Below the pieces are notes generated by a model. That model saw only the letters and a program-made list of their open reading frames with translations. It had not been told where the DNA came from and searched no databases. A program made the position numbers and the translations under genes. A DNA stretch of 64,000 nucleotides from CBDCFV01 sp963664625. Its GTDB lineage: Bacteria; Chloroflexota; Dehalococcoidia; Lucifugimonadales; UBA3495. The DNA is taken from the NCBI GenBank assembly GCA_963664625.1, contig OY761541.1, positions 372,001 to 436,000 on the forward strand. Direction: 5' to 3'. Shown here piece after piece: positions 31,050-40,573 of the stretch. Each line of letters begins with the position of its first letter. Positions within the stretch are counted from its first letter, which is position 1.

Positions 31050-31802
31050 TTATCCCTGCAACCGTCTGATCTCGGCTTCCAGTTCCCGTACCCGTTCCTG
31101 TGCTGCGTCCCGTGCACGCACGGCGGCTATTCGTTCCTCTTCGGTTTCATCGAACGTCCGCAGGTAACGCCGCGTCGACGGGTCATACCAGCGGAGCCAT
31201 CCTTCTTCCCAGCAGAGGTCCAGGCCCAATACTTCGCTGTGCCCCCATTGGTGGGACTCGTCCACAGTAACGATGTCGATGGGATGATACGCTCCATCGA
31301 TCAACCGGTCCCCGGCCAAGCCCGCCGGATAATACTCGCCGCCCGTCGGGTCGAAACGCCAGTATTCGGGTACGCCAAAGGCGGCGTAGTCACCCCGTTT
31401 TCCGGTAACGTCGTTCTCGGCGGTGTTCTCAGAGGCTATTTCCAGTACGAAGTCCGGCGGCTTGCCCCAGTGTTTAATTGAGTAGCCCCGGTCGGAAATG
31501 ATCCTGCGCCGGTCCACTCCGAAGGCGATGATCAAATCGGGAACCCGCAGACCGCGGCGCTGGCTCAGGTCCCGACCCACGGGGACTTCTCCCAGCACCA
31601 TCGTTGTCTCAGGAGAACCAAGGTGCAGGCTCAAGGCGGCCAAGTGACCCGGCCGGTGGAGGTAGATAGGGTTCTGCATGTCGCCCCTGGGTGGAAATAC
31701 CGGAAATTTGCCGTCGCCCGGGTCAACCGGTATACACGGAGGCGGCACGAACCGCTCCCCGGGTTGGGCGGACGGTTTTCGTGGGGCCGGTCTGCTGGTC
31801 AT
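31050..31802 (-). CDS. Uma2-family putative endonuclease with C-terminal coiled coil
   Basis: A 250-residue Uma2/DUF820 protein. It shows LRVPDLIIAFGVDRRR (near 82), KPPDFVLEIASENT (near 113) and KRGDYAAFGVPEYWRFD (near 133), and ends in a coiled coil (RARDAAQERVRELEAEIRRL). Domain order and length match the protein at 20448. It starts about 50 bases after the stop of the DUF4011-helicase gene on the same strand, so it may belong to that operon. Confidence 0.83.
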   Translation of the reverse strand: MTSRPAPRKPSAQPGERFVPPPCIPVDPGDGKFPVFPPRGDMQNPIYLHRPGHLAALSLHLGSPETTMVLGEVPVGRDLSQRRGLRVPDLIIAFGVDRRRIISDRGYSIKHWGKPPDFVLEIASENTAENDVTGKRGDYAAFGVPEYWRFDPTGGEYYPAGLAGDRLIDGAYHPIDIVTVDESHQWGHSEVLGLDLCWEEGWLRWYDPSTRRYLRTFDETEEERIAAVRARDAAQERVRELEAEIRRLQG

Positions 31803-31852
31803 AGAGTGCCTCGTGTTGGCTGGTGATAAGGGTATGAGATACTCAAATTATC

Positions 31853-34800
31853 TCAAATTTGGCTGAAACTCTTGCCATATGAGGACTCAGCCTTGGCGCG
31901 TTCAATAGCCTCGACTGCCCGTTCCAATTCCCTCTCCGGGTTGCGGAACCAGTCAGTGCTCCAGATACGGTGGAGTTTCCAGCCGAGATCCGTTAGTACT
32001 TGTTCTCGTAACCGGTCCCTATCACGGGCGGAGCGGGCACTGTGGTAAGAAGCACCATCACATTCAATCCCAATGAGGTAACGGCCTGGTTTGTCGGGGT
32101 CTACAATTCCGATGTCAATAAATTTGCCGGCAGTGGCCACTTCATCGTGGACTTCATATCCGCGATCCTGTAGCCACTTAGAGACCGCCCGTTGGAACGG
32201 CGAATCAACGACGAAGGCGCTTTCGTAAGGAAGGTCCTCTGGCATTATTCCGGTTTCGGCGTAGGCCAAAAACGCCTTGAACGCACGGACGCCAATGGAC
32301 TGTGTGCGGTTGATGTCAATGTCGTCAGAGCGCAGGTTAGTGAACACGTGGCACTGCCGTCTTGCCCGGGTGATCAAAACGTTCAGCCGCCGTTCCCCAC
32401 CTTCACCGTTAAGCGGGCCGAAATTCATTGAGACTTGGCCGTTGGCATCACGCCCATAGCCAACACTAATGAAGATCACATCGCGTTCGTCTCCCTGAAC
32501 GTTTTCGAGGTTCTTGACGAAGAATGGCTCTTCGGGGTGAGCAGCGAAAAACTCCTCGCAGGAATTATCCTGTCGCCGGAGCAGTTCCAACTGGTCCTGA
32601 ATCGCCTGCGCTTGACGTATACTAAAGGCGGCTACACCCAAGGATAGCTCCGGGTTACGGGATGCGTGCTCCATTACGGCCTTAGCTACAACCTCTGCCT
32701 CTCTCCGGTTGGTAGCACTCCTGCCTCGGTCGAATACTGCTTCCGGCAGGTGATGAAAGCGCAACCCGGAATACTCCCTTCCAACATCCGGGCTGGGAAA
32801 GACTATCAGATTGTTTTCGTAGAATTCCCGGTTGGACACGGCGATGAGCGACTCATGCCGACTGCGGTAGTGCCAGCGCAATTCCCGTGAAGGCGCTCCT
32901 TTGGCGCTGAATAGACCCAGAATGCTTTCGATGTCTGCTGTAACGCTCTCTCCCTCGTCGTCCGTATCATCCCCTGACTGGGCCACACGATCGAAGAAGC
33001 TAGTGGGGGGCAGTTGTCGGCTGTCACCGACTACCACGGCCTTCTCCCCACGGAGTAAGGCTCCCAACGCATCCACCGGCCTGACTTGGCTGGCCTCGTC
33101 GAACACTACCAAGTCAAACTCAACTGTGCCGGGTTCCAGATAATTGGCGATGGACAGAGGGCTCATCATAAAAACAGGTTTAAGATCTTGAATGATGCCT
33201 CCGGCATCTATTATTAACCTCCGAATGGGTTTATGACGGCTTTTTTTCTGAATTTCACGCTGTAATACTCGCAGTTGTTCCAAGCGTCGCCTAATCTGTG
33301 CATTTTCGGAGTCCTCCCCTTCGTCTGGACGGAGACGGGGAAGTCGGTCTGGTAGGTAATTCACACGGGAAACGCCTTTAAGATGGCCTGCCGTTACTCT
33401 TAAACAGTTACTATCCAGAGATTGCTTGTCTACGACTTGGAACCGTTCAATTCGGCTTTCGTGGACTGTACCATCAAAGTCTCGTAACGCCGGACGTTCC
33501 ATGAAGGCGGTTCCCACGATGCTTTCATACCACGCCCGATCAAACCAAGTAGTGAGGGATGTTGCAGCTTCAGGGTTCTGCTCCGCAACGGAAACCACCG
33601 TGCGCAAGTCCTCTCCCAGAGCCACGTCGACTGCGTTATTGAATCCAATGATGTCTTGGATCTCGGCCAGCTTGTCGATCCATTGTTCAAATACATGCCG
33701 CTGCTCTGAAAAAGGCAGCGACGTCAACCCGTCCGGGTCACCGAACCGCGACTGATTGTCTAACTCCAGCGCAGACTCCAATTCCCTGATACATACCAGA
33801 TAAGCATCCAGAGAACGTTGCACTTCGTCGATCTCATCTCCCTCAAAGGAATGCCCATGATCTGCTATCATCTGCATCACACGAACTAAGCCGTGCGACG
33901 CTTGGGTGACATGGTCCAGCCACCAAAATATCGAGGGAGCGACGGTATCCCAGTGTGTATAAACACCTGACCACTGATATCCAAGAACCACTGCTATATC
34001 CGTGTACTTTCCCGAGGGTGTATTGTCTAAGTCAGTGCGCAGTCGTTGCTCCAACGTAATGGCATCAACCAGTGCGATCTTTTTGTCCACATCACGGGGT
34101 AATTTCCCTTTTACAACATCGTCCAATTGTCGGCATGCTCTACCGTAGGTTGGCGAGAACCAACGCCCCCAAAAACTTCGTCCTGTGATATTCAGCACAT
34201 CACGGAGGCCTTCGACATCAGTGTCCCACGCTTGTGGCAATAACCAGCCATCGTGTTCCGAGTGTATCTGCTGCCACTGGATGCCTTTGGCTAACAATTC
34301 CCTTATCTGTCCAGGATGAGATTGCCATTGTGGAGCAACCAAGTTCAAACCACGTACGTCTGGGGCGTCCTGTACCAACCTGGCGTCTTCCAGAAGAGCA
34401 ATGGTCTCGGCCACATTGGACGGTATGTTTAACGGCATGACATCAGCCAGAGAGTTAGAGGAATCCGCTAGAGATTCCAACGCGCGGCACGCCGCTTCAA
34501 TCTTTTCGCGCAATTCCACCTGCGCTGCAGGTAAGAGTACCCGTAGACCAGACCCCCAAAATGGATGTTGCCGGGGAACACCAGTGCGTTGCAATCGTAA
34601 ACTTAGATCTTCCACAACCTCACGTTTACGAAGAAATTCAGCACTACCCCACTCACCTATATCCTTCATTCGGGTCCAGTCAATGGGATTGGATTTTTCG
34701 TCTCCGTGATTGGCCAGCAATTCCCCAAACGCATCGTTGGGCGTCACACCACTTTTGCCCACCGGCACATTGACGGCATTGTCGTAAGCGTTGAGTTGGT

Positions 34801-36070
34801 CACGGATCCGAGCCACTTCGTCTAAGCTCGATGCATGACTAGAACTTATGCGGGCGGCTGACCTCAATGTTCTATCCAAGTCATTCAGGATTTCTCGTTT
34901 GTTGGTCTTATGGCTATGCAACTCCAAGCAGGCCTGACCCAAGCCGATGTTGTCCAACCGACGCTTGACCACTTCAAGCGCCGCCATCTTTTCAGCAACG
35001 AACAGTACTCGCTTGCCACGGGCGATGGCTTCAGCAATGATATTAGTGATTGTCTGGGATTTGCCGGTGCCTGGCGGACCCTGAATCACCAAGTTGCGGC
35101 CACTATTGGCGTCGTGAATTGCCAACGACTGGGAGAAATCAGCGTCAACAACGTGATACGTGTCTTGGGGACTAAAGTGATCATCCAAGTGGGCATCCCA
35201 GGGCAAGGCCGACGGAGGTTCTCTGAATCCATCACCGAACAAAGCGTCAATGATTGGGTTCTCCGTGATTCCCGCTCCCTCCGGCCACACATCCTTATCA
35301 AGGTCGCGGAACATTTGGAGTTTGTTATAGGAGAAAAAACCCAGGACAACACTGTCCCGATCCACACGCCACCCTTGGAGGCCGGCTTTTTGAACTTTCT
35401 GCTCCACTAGCTCAAAATACTTGCTTATGGTGACGGTCCCATATGCCACATCGTCCACCACGTCCTGACCTGGCAAAACCAGACCGAAATCGCCACGAGT
35501 CTTTTCGATAAGCGAAAGGTTAACTCCAACATCTTCATCCGTGTATAAAACTCGGAAGTTTTCACGTACACCTGACCGTTCCAAGCGAACCGGCACCATA
35601 ACAAGCGGAGCCTTGTGTTCCGTATCACTTTGGTCGGCTTCGTACCAGCAGAGTATACCCAGAGCCATGAAGAGGGTATTGACGCCGGTTTCTTCAATAG
35701 TAGAGTTGGCTAGCCGATAGGTGTTAAGCAGCCGTTTCTGGAGATTTTCCGAGGTTTCCGCTGTTTGGAGGCGCCGATCCGTTTGGTTGGTTCTAATGTT
35801 TGACTTGGACATATCTTTCGGCTGCCTAGCGTTAAAGCCATCTTCATCCATCCACTCAGCTAGGATGCCTTCGGACGGGCGACCGGGTAGAAACGACATC
35901 GGTCTTCCATCAGCAACCAATGCCTTGAAAACCTGCTCCGCGCTTTCCCCAACTATTTCCACGCCTCTCGCCCTCAACGGGCGGTAGTTCAGCAGCGGGT
36001 TACGTAGGCTGAGGTCTAGCAGTTCTTTGCGGGACTCTTCGATACTTTCAAGAATGGACTTGGATGTCAT
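31853..36070 (-). CDS. DUF4011-SF1 helicase-Vsr-like nuclease, likely antiphage defence protein
   Basis: A 1405-residue multidomain protein. Residues 10-200 are the DUF4011 region (RKELLDLSLRNPLLNY). The helicase follows: Walker A VIQGPPGTGKSQT near 331, Walker B LVVFDEASQV near 988, GDSRQLPPTSFF, and VLITRARRQCHVFTNL near 1240. Residues 1290-1390 are a Vsr/MTES_1575-type endonuclease: FIDIGIVD, IGIECDGASYHSARSARDRDR, LGWKLHRIWSTDWF. This architecture matches the single-gene defence system called Hhe in surveys of bacterial immunity. Its codon and base use look more A+T-rich than neighbouring genes, suggesting transfer. Its start overlaps a HigA-like regulator by 23 bases. Confidence 0.9.
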   Translation of the reverse strand: MTSKSILESIEESRKELLDLSLRNPLLNYRPLRARGVEIVGESAEQVFKALVADGRPMSFLPGRPSEGILAEWMDEDGFNARQPKDMSKSNIRTNQTDRRLQTAETSENLQKRLLNTYRLANSTIEETGVNTLFMALGILCWYEADQSDTEHKAPLVMVPVRLERSGVRENFRVLYTDEDVGVNLSLIEKTRGDFGLVLPGQDVVDDVAYGTVTISKYFELVEQKVQKAGLQGWRVDRDSVVLGFFSYNKLQMFRDLDKDVWPEGAGITENPIIDALFGDGFREPPSALPWDAHLDDHFSPQDTYHVVDADFSQSLAIHDANSGRNLVIQGPPGTGKSQTITNIIAEAIARGKRVLFVAEKMAALEVVKRRLDNIGLGQACLELHSHKTNKREILNDLDRTLRSAARISSSHASSLDEVARIRDQLNAYDNAVNVPVGKSGVTPNDAFGELLANHGDEKSNPIDWTRMKDIGEWGSAEFLRKREVVEDLSLRLQRTGVPRQHPFWGSGLRVLLPAAQVELREKIEAACRALESLADSSNSLADVMPLNIPSNVAETIALLEDARLVQDAPDVRGLNLVAPQWQSHPGQIRELLAKGIQWQQIHSEHDGWLLPQAWDTDVEGLRDVLNITGRSFWGRWFSPTYGRACRQLDDVVKGKLPRDVDKKIALVDAITLEQRLRTDLDNTPSGKYTDIAVVLGYQWSGVYTHWDTVAPSIFWWLDHVTQASHGLVRVMQMIADHGHSFEGDEIDEVQRSLDAYLVCIRELESALELDNQSRFGDPDGLTSLPFSEQRHVFEQWIDKLAEIQDIIGFNNAVDVALGEDLRTVVSVAEQNPEAATSLTTWFDRAWYESIVGTAFMERPALRDFDGTVHESRIERFQVVDKQSLDSNCLRVTAGHLKGVSRVNYLPDRLPRLRPDEGEDSENAQIRRRLEQLRVLQREIQKKSRHKPIRRLIIDAGGIIQDLKPVFMMSPLSIANYLEPGTVEFDLVVFDEASQVRPVDALGALLRGEKAVVVGDSRQLPPTSFFDRVAQSGDDTDDEGESVTADIESILGLFSAKGAPSRELRWHYRSRHESLIAVSNREFYENNLIVFPSPDVGREYSGLRFHHLPEAVFDRGRSATNRREAEVVAKAVMEHASRNPELSLGVAAFSIRQAQAIQDQLELLRRQDNSCEEFFAAHPEEPFFVKNLENVQGDERDVIFISVGYGRDANGQVSMNFGPLNGEGGERRLNVLITRARRQCHVFTNLRSDDIDINRTQSIGVRAFKAFLAYAETGIMPEDLPYESAFVVDSPFQRAVSKWLQDRGYEVHDEVATAGKFIDIGIVDPDKPGRYLIGIECDGASYHSARSARDRDRLREQVLTDLGWKLHRIWSTDWFRNPERELERAVEAIERAKAESSYGKSFSQI

Positions 36071-36398
36071 GTCTACTCGCTCGTTGTCTGGGTTGGACCT
36101 GCTTTTCTATTTCCGGACCCCACTTTCGCATTGCGACTTTGAGATCATAGGTGTTTTGCATGTCCATCCAGACTCTGGCTGATGTACCGAAATAGTGCGA
36201 TAACCGCAATGCCAAGACAGCGGTGATGTCACACCGTCCTTCGACAATCGCAGCTATGGTACCGGTAGAGACCGCCAATACTTTGTCAAACTCCTCGGCG
36301 GACATTTCCATCACCTCCAGGTCATCTCCCAAGTGCTCACCCGGATGTGTTGGTGGCAACCCATTATTGAACGGCCCGTCGTCAATTCTCATATTCAC
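36048..36398 (-). CDS. HigA-like XRE-family antitoxin/regulator without HigB
   Basis: A 116-residue helix-turn-helix protein of the HigA/VapI group: PPTHPGEHLGDDLEVMEMSAEEFDKVL, then SAEEFDKVLAVSTGTIAAIV as the HTH, and LALRLSHYFGTSARVWMDMQNTYDL, the family's hallmark. No HigB-type toxin lies on either side; instead the gene overlaps the start of the DUF4011-helicase gene by 23 bases, so it may regulate that protein. The start is GTG at 36398 or ATG at 36392. It begins three bases after the aldolase stop. Confidence 0.85.
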   Translation of the reverse strand: MNMRIDDGPFNNGLPPTHPGEHLGDDLEVMEMSAEEFDKVLAVSTGTIAAIVEGRCDITAVLALRLSHYFGTSARVWMDMQNTYDLKVAMRKWGPEIEKQVQPRQRASRHDIQVHS

Positions 36399-36401
36399 CC
36401 A

Positions 36402-37220
36402 CTAATCCGAAACGCCGGCAAGAACCCCGCCCTCGGCCTTGGCTGCCTCGAATATTTCCTGGGCTTCTTTTACCGAGCCGTTGCCGTGGACTATGTGGCG
36501 CAGGGCGCGGATCATGGGGACGGGGTATTCGCTCTGCCAGATGTTGCGGCCCAGGTTGATGCCGATGGCGCCGTTCTGCATACCGTCGTGCACGAAGTCC
36601 AATACCTCGATCTCGGTATCCAACTGGGGGCCGCCGGCCATGATCACCGGCACCGGGCAGCCGTCCACCACCCTGTCGAACCCGTCGTCGCACCAGTAGG
36701 TCTTGACCACCTTGGCGCCCAACTCGGCGGCGATGCGGCAGCACAGGGCCAGGTAACGCGAGTCGCGCTTCTCCAATTCTTTCCCTACGGCAGTAACTGC
36801 CATGACCGGGATGCCGTACCTTTCTCCCTCGTCCACCAGCTTGCCCAGGTTCAAAAGGGACTGCTTTTCGTAGTCGCTGCCGACGAAAATGGAGATGCCA
36901 AGAGCCGAGACGTTCAGCCGGATGGCCTCCTCAATGGAGGTGGTTATCCCTTCGTTGGCCAGGTCGCCACCCACCATGCTGGTGCCGCCGGAGACGCGGA
37001 GGACCACCGGCTTGGTATTGGCTGGGTCTATGGCTGACCGCAACACTCCCCGTGTGACGAACAGGGCGTCAGCGTAGGGCATCAGGGGTTCAACGGTCTT
37101 GCCGGGCTGCTCCAGCTTCCTGGTGGGCCCCAGGAAGTAGCCGTGATCGATGGGCAAAAACACGCAGTGACCGTCCGATTGAATCAACTGAGACATCCGG
37201 TTCGACATTCCCCAGTCCAT
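36402..37220 (-). CDS. class I DhnA/LsrF-type aldolase
   Basis: A 272-residue (beta/alpha)8 aldolase of the DeoC/LacD/FbaB superfamily. PIDHGYFLGP opens the active-site region, and the Schiff-base lysine is in GAKVVKTYW (near 171). The final strands carry VIMAGGP (near 201) and GAIGINLGRNIWQS (near 225), typical of LsrF and ADH synthase. Possible roles include fructose-bisphosphate aldolase, 2-amino-3,7-dideoxyheptulosonate synthase or LsrF-like thiolysis. No aromatic or lsr genes are nearby, so the function is open. Confidence 0.88.
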   Translation of the reverse strand: MDWGMSNRMSQLIQSDGHCVFLPIDHGYFLGPTRKLEQPGKTVEPLMPYADALFVTRGVLRSAIDPANTKPVVLRVSGGTSMVGGDLANEGITTSIEEAIRLNVSALGISIFVGSDYEKQSLLNLGKLVDEGERYGIPVMAVTAVGKELEKRDSRYLALCCRIAAELGAKVVKTYWCDDGFDRVVDGCPVPVIMAGGPQLDTEIEVLDFVHDGMQNGAIGINLGRNIWQSEYPVPMIRALRHIVHGNGSVKEAQEIFEAAKAEGGVLAGVSD

Positions 37221-37365
37221 TGTTGTACCTCCTGATTTACAGTGTATTTATGTCAAATGCCGAGCCGATTCCAATAGGCGCAAGTCTCCTCGGCGCGGCG
37301 GTCCGATGGCATTACTGATACGTGAATTACTCGCTAAACAAAGTCCCCTTCTCTCGTGCCTCACT

Positions 37366-37392
37366 GGATTCCCGCCTTCGCGGGAATGACGG
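37366..37392. repeat. dispersed REP-like palindrome
   Basis: Core TTCCCGCCTTCGCGGGAATG in the divergent gap between the aldolase gene and lutA. Confidence 0.78.
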
Positions 37393-37544
37393 AGGGGGAT
37401 GTTTGGATGTTTACTGCACGTATCAGTAAACCAGTGGGCAACATTATCTATGGTCTGTTCAGGCCGCACAAGACAGCCGGTTGCCCGCCCGTCAATGGTC
37501 TGATACCCTTTAGCGGAACCAAGCCGGCAGCGTCAGGTGAACTA

Positions 37545-38288
37545 TTGGCAGCGGCCTCCCCAGTCAAGGCAGACCTCTTTGTTACCTGCATTATCGACCA
37601 ACTCTACCCGCAAGTGGGTGTCAGCGCGGTGCGGGTGCTGCGCCGCTTGGGGGTCGATGTGGACTTCCCCGCCGACCAGACGTGCTGCGGGCAACCCCTG
37701 TACAACTCCGGCTACACCAAGCGGGCGCGGTCACTGGCGCGGCGGGTGCTGAACAGCTTCCGTGACAGCGATTACGTCGTCGTCCCTTCCGGTTCCTGCG
37801 CCGCGATGATGCGGGTGTTCTACCTCGACCTGTTCCAGGACGAGCCGGAAACGCTGAAAACTGTCAAACGGTTCGCCCCCAAGGTGCACGAGTTCTCCCA
37901 ATTCTTGGTGCGGGTACTGGGAGTACAGGACACGGGGGCACATTACGCCGGAAAGGCTACCTACCATCCTTCCTGCCATCTGTTGCGGGAGATGGAGGTG
38001 CGGGACGAACCGCAACAGTTGATGCGGTCGGTTAGCGGATTGGAATTGCGCGACCTGCCTCAAGCGGAAGTCTGCTGCGGGTTCGGGGGCACGTTCTCGG
38101 TGAAGTACCCTCACATCTCCGAAGCGATGCTGGCCGACAAGATCGACAACGTTGCCGCGACCGGAGCGGATACCTTGGTGTCGTGCGATATGAGTTGCTT
38201 GATGAACATCGGCGGAGGCCTGAGCAGGCGCGATTCGCCTATAAAGGTCCGTCACTTGGCCCAAGTGCTGGACGGGGACAGCGGCTGA
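37545..38288 (+). CDS. lutA: lactate utilisation protein A (CCG-domain oxidoreductase)
   Basis: A 247-residue LutA/YkgE-type subunit of the LutABC L-lactate dehydrogenase. It begins SPVKADLFVTCIIDQLYPQVG and carries two CCG cysteine-rich motifs, DQTCCGQPLYNSG (near 45) and EVCCGFGGTFSVKYP (near 182), which bind an iron-sulfur cluster. I place the start at TTG 37545, with AGGTG just upstream, because this gives the normal family length; the open frame reaches back to 37356 through a palindrome and encodes an unrelated leader. It overlaps lutB by one base (TGATG). Confidence 0.9.
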   Translation: MAAASPVKADLFVTCIIDQLYPQVGVSAVRVLRRLGVDVDFPADQTCCGQPLYNSGYTKRARSLARRVLNSFRDSDYVVVPSGSCAAMMRVFYLDLFQDEPETLKTVKRFAPKVHEFSQFLVRVLGVQDTGAHYAGKATYHPSCHLLREMEVRDEPQQLMRSVSGLELRDLPQAEVCCGFGGTFSVKYPHISEAMLADKIDNVAATGADTLVSCDMSCLMNIGGGLSRRDSPIKVRHLAQVLDGDSG

Positions 38289-39766
38289 TGGCTGAGATAA
38301 AGACAAAGGAGTTCACTACGGCCTCGGCGACTGCTGTATTGGACCCTCAACTCCGCTTGGCGCTGGAGCGGGTCGGAACGGGTTTTGACGGGGCCAGGCG
38401 CGAGGCAATAGACGAGGTCTCTCCCCAAGCATGGGAGGAGTGGAGGGAAGAGGCCCGCCGTATCAAGATTCACGCCTTGGACCACTTGGACTACTACCTG
38501 GACCTGTTGCACGAAAACGTTACCCGCGCCGGAGGCCGGGTGCACTTCGCCGCCGACAGCGCCGAGGCCAACGCCATCGTCGGCGAGATAGTACGGACTC
38601 GAAACATCCGCGTTGCCACCAAGAGCAAGTCCATGGTGTCCGAAGAGCTCGATCTCAACCATGCGCTGGAGGCCCAAGGGGTAGAGGTCTTCGAAACGGA
38701 CTTGGGCGAATATATCATCCAACTGGCAGAGGAAACTCCCTTTCACTTGGTCGCCCCGGCGCTGCACAAGACCAAGGAACAGGTTGCCCAATTGTTCACC
38801 GACAAGCTGGGCATCCCCTACATGGACGACATCGACGCGTTGGCCGCGGCGGCCCGAGTCGCCCTGAGAGACAAGTTTTTGCAGGCGGACCTGGGCATCA
38901 GCGGCGCCAACTTCCTGGTGGCCGAGACCGGGACGCTGGTGATCATCACCAACGAGGGCAACGGGCGGCTGTGCACGTCCGCGCCAAGGGTCCATATAGG
39001 CATCACCGGCATGGAGAAAGTCATCCCGTCGATGCAGGACTTGGCCGTGTTCCTGCGGCTGCTGCCCCGGTCGGCCACCGGGCAGCGCATCACCAGCTAC
39101 GTCAGTATGGTCAGCGGCCCCCGCAGGGCCGACGACGAGGACGGGCCGGAAGAGTTTCACCTGATACTGGTGGACAACGGGCGATCAAAGATGCTGGCCG
39201 ACCCTCACTTGCGTGAGGCGCTGTACTGCATCCGCTGCGGCGCGTGCCTGAACATCTGCCCGGTGTACCAGAAGGTTGGGGGCCACGCATACGGATGGGT
39301 ATACCCGGGTCCTATAGGGGCGATCGTCACTCCCAACTTGGTTGGGCTGGGACAGGCGTCGGACCTTCCTCAAGCGTCCAGCCTGTGCGGGGCCTGCCGC
39401 GAGGCCTGCCCGGTAAAGATAAACATTCCGCGCATGTTGCTGCACCTGCGCCAGAAGAGCGCAGAGAGCGCAAGTCCTGAAGAGAAAACGGGGACGGCCG
39501 CGGCGGGATTTGCGGCTGCGGCTTATGCCAAGGTGATGGAGCGGCCGTCGCGGCTGACCAGCGTCCGCAAGTTGGGCAGGTTATGTCTAGCTGTCATGGC
39601 GAGCCTGCCCTTCTTGCCGATTTCCAAGGGCCAAGGGAGGATCAGCAAGGCCGGACTGCCCCTGTTGTCGCGTTGGACCCGGAGCAGGGACTTACCGGAA
39701 CCGCCGCCAAAAGCTTTCCGGGACATTTGGCGTGAAGAGTTGTCCGGCAAAGACGGTGGCCGCTAG
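38288..39766 (+). CDS. lutB: lactate utilisation iron-sulfur protein B
   Basis: A 492-residue LutB. The N-terminal two thirds form the LUD domain (ISGANFLVAETGTLVIITNEGNGRL near 220), and residues 300-400 hold two 4Fe-4S motifs, CIRCGACLNICPVY and CGACREACPV. It oxidises L-lactate to pyruvate together with LutA and LutC at the cytoplasmic side of the membrane. The start at 38288 overlaps the lutA stop; the frame is open further upstream inside lutA but has no ribosome site there. Confidence 0.94.
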   Translation: MAEIKTKEFTTASATAVLDPQLRLALERVGTGFDGARREAIDEVSPQAWEEWREEARRIKIHALDHLDYYLDLLHENVTRAGGRVHFAADSAEANAIVGEIVRTRNIRVATKSKSMVSEELDLNHALEAQGVEVFETDLGEYIIQLAEETPFHLVAPALHKTKEQVAQLFTDKLGIPYMDDIDALAAAARVALRDKFLQADLGISGANFLVAETGTLVIITNEGNGRLCTSAPRVHIGITGMEKVIPSMQDLAVFLRLLPRSATGQRITSYVSMVSGPRRADDEDGPEEFHLILVDNGRSKMLADPHLREALYCIRCGACLNICPVYQKVGGHAYGWVYPGPIGAIVTPNLVGLGQASDLPQASSLCGACREACPVKINIPRMLLHLRQKSAESASPEEKTGTAAAGFAAAAYAKVMERPSRLTSVRKLGRLCLAVMASLPFLPISKGQGRISKAGLPLLSRWTRSRDLPEPPPKAFRDIWREELSGKDGGR

Positions 39767-39767
39767 G

Positions 39768-40511
39768 ATGGAGCAGCCGCTGGGAACACCCAGGGCCGAG
39801 TTCCTGGAACGGGTGCGTCAGAGCCTTGGGCGCTCGGGTGGGCCGCCGCTCAAGCCCTACTACCGCTTGGAAGAGGACATCACCGAGCTCAGAGAGAGGG
39901 CGGAGGTGGTCCAAGCCCACTTGGACGAGAACAGGACAGGCCTGCTGGACCGTTTCGCTGAAGTGGCCGGGCTAAGGGGTTGGCAAGTCTTTCGCACGTC
40001 CAATCCGGAGGAGGCAATAGCCCACGTACAGGGGCTTGCCGTGGAACGGGAAGTGGGATCGATAGTCCGCTCCGACCAGGACGCCCTAAAAGAGTTTCCG
40101 TTGGACGAACCTCTGCGCGCCGCCGGGGTATCCGTCACCACGGTGGCACGGGACGACACCCACTCACGCGAAGAGTTGCGCGGGGCCATAGCTGCGGCGG
40201 GCATGGGGATTACCGGAGCAGATTACGCAATCGCGGAGACAGGTTCCGTCATTGTAATGCCCCGAAAGGGCTTGAGCCGGTTGGTGTCCCTGGTGCCACC
40301 TGTCCACGTTGCGGTGGTGCGAGCGGACGACCTGATTGAGAGCCTCGACGACCTGATGCTGTTTCGCCGCTTGGAGTACCACCGGAACGGCGGCGACATG
40401 GGGAGTTACTTGAACTTCATCACCGGGCCCAGCCGGACGGCTGACATTGAGCAAACCATAGTGGTTGGAGTGCATGGGCCCAAGGAAGTCCACTTGGTAT
40501 TGCTGAGTTAA
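39768..40511 (+). CDS. lutC: lactate utilisation protein C (LUD domain)
   Basis: A 247-residue LUD-domain protein. It shows TPRAEFLERVRQSLGR at the N-terminus, then GITGADYAIAETGSVIV near 160 and RTADIEQTIVVGVHGPKEVHLVLL at the end, all LutC hallmarks. The ATG at 39768 lies two bases after the lutB stop, completing a tight lutABC operon. No LldP-type permease or LutR regulator is adjacent. Confidence 0.93.
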   Translation: MEQPLGTPRAEFLERVRQSLGRSGGPPLKPYYRLEEDITELRERAEVVQAHLDENRTGLLDRFAEVAGLRGWQVFRTSNPEEAIAHVQGLAVEREVGSIVRSDQDALKEFPLDEPLRAAGVSVTTVARDDTHSREELRGAIAAAGMGITGADYAIAETGSVIVMPRKGLSRLVSLVPPVHVAVVRADDLIESLDDLMLFRRLEYHRNGGDMGSYLNFITGPSRTADIEQTIVVGVHGPKEVHLVLLS

Positions 40512-40573
40512 GAGATTGGGGCCGTCAGTTTGGAAATACGGAATAAGCGCCTAATGAGGGCAGGAGATAGCAC

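Noticed and set aside
37356..37544. A 63-codon upstream part of the lutA frame
   Set aside because: It is translated from a palindrome and is not similar to LutA, and the family length fits the TTG start at 37545.
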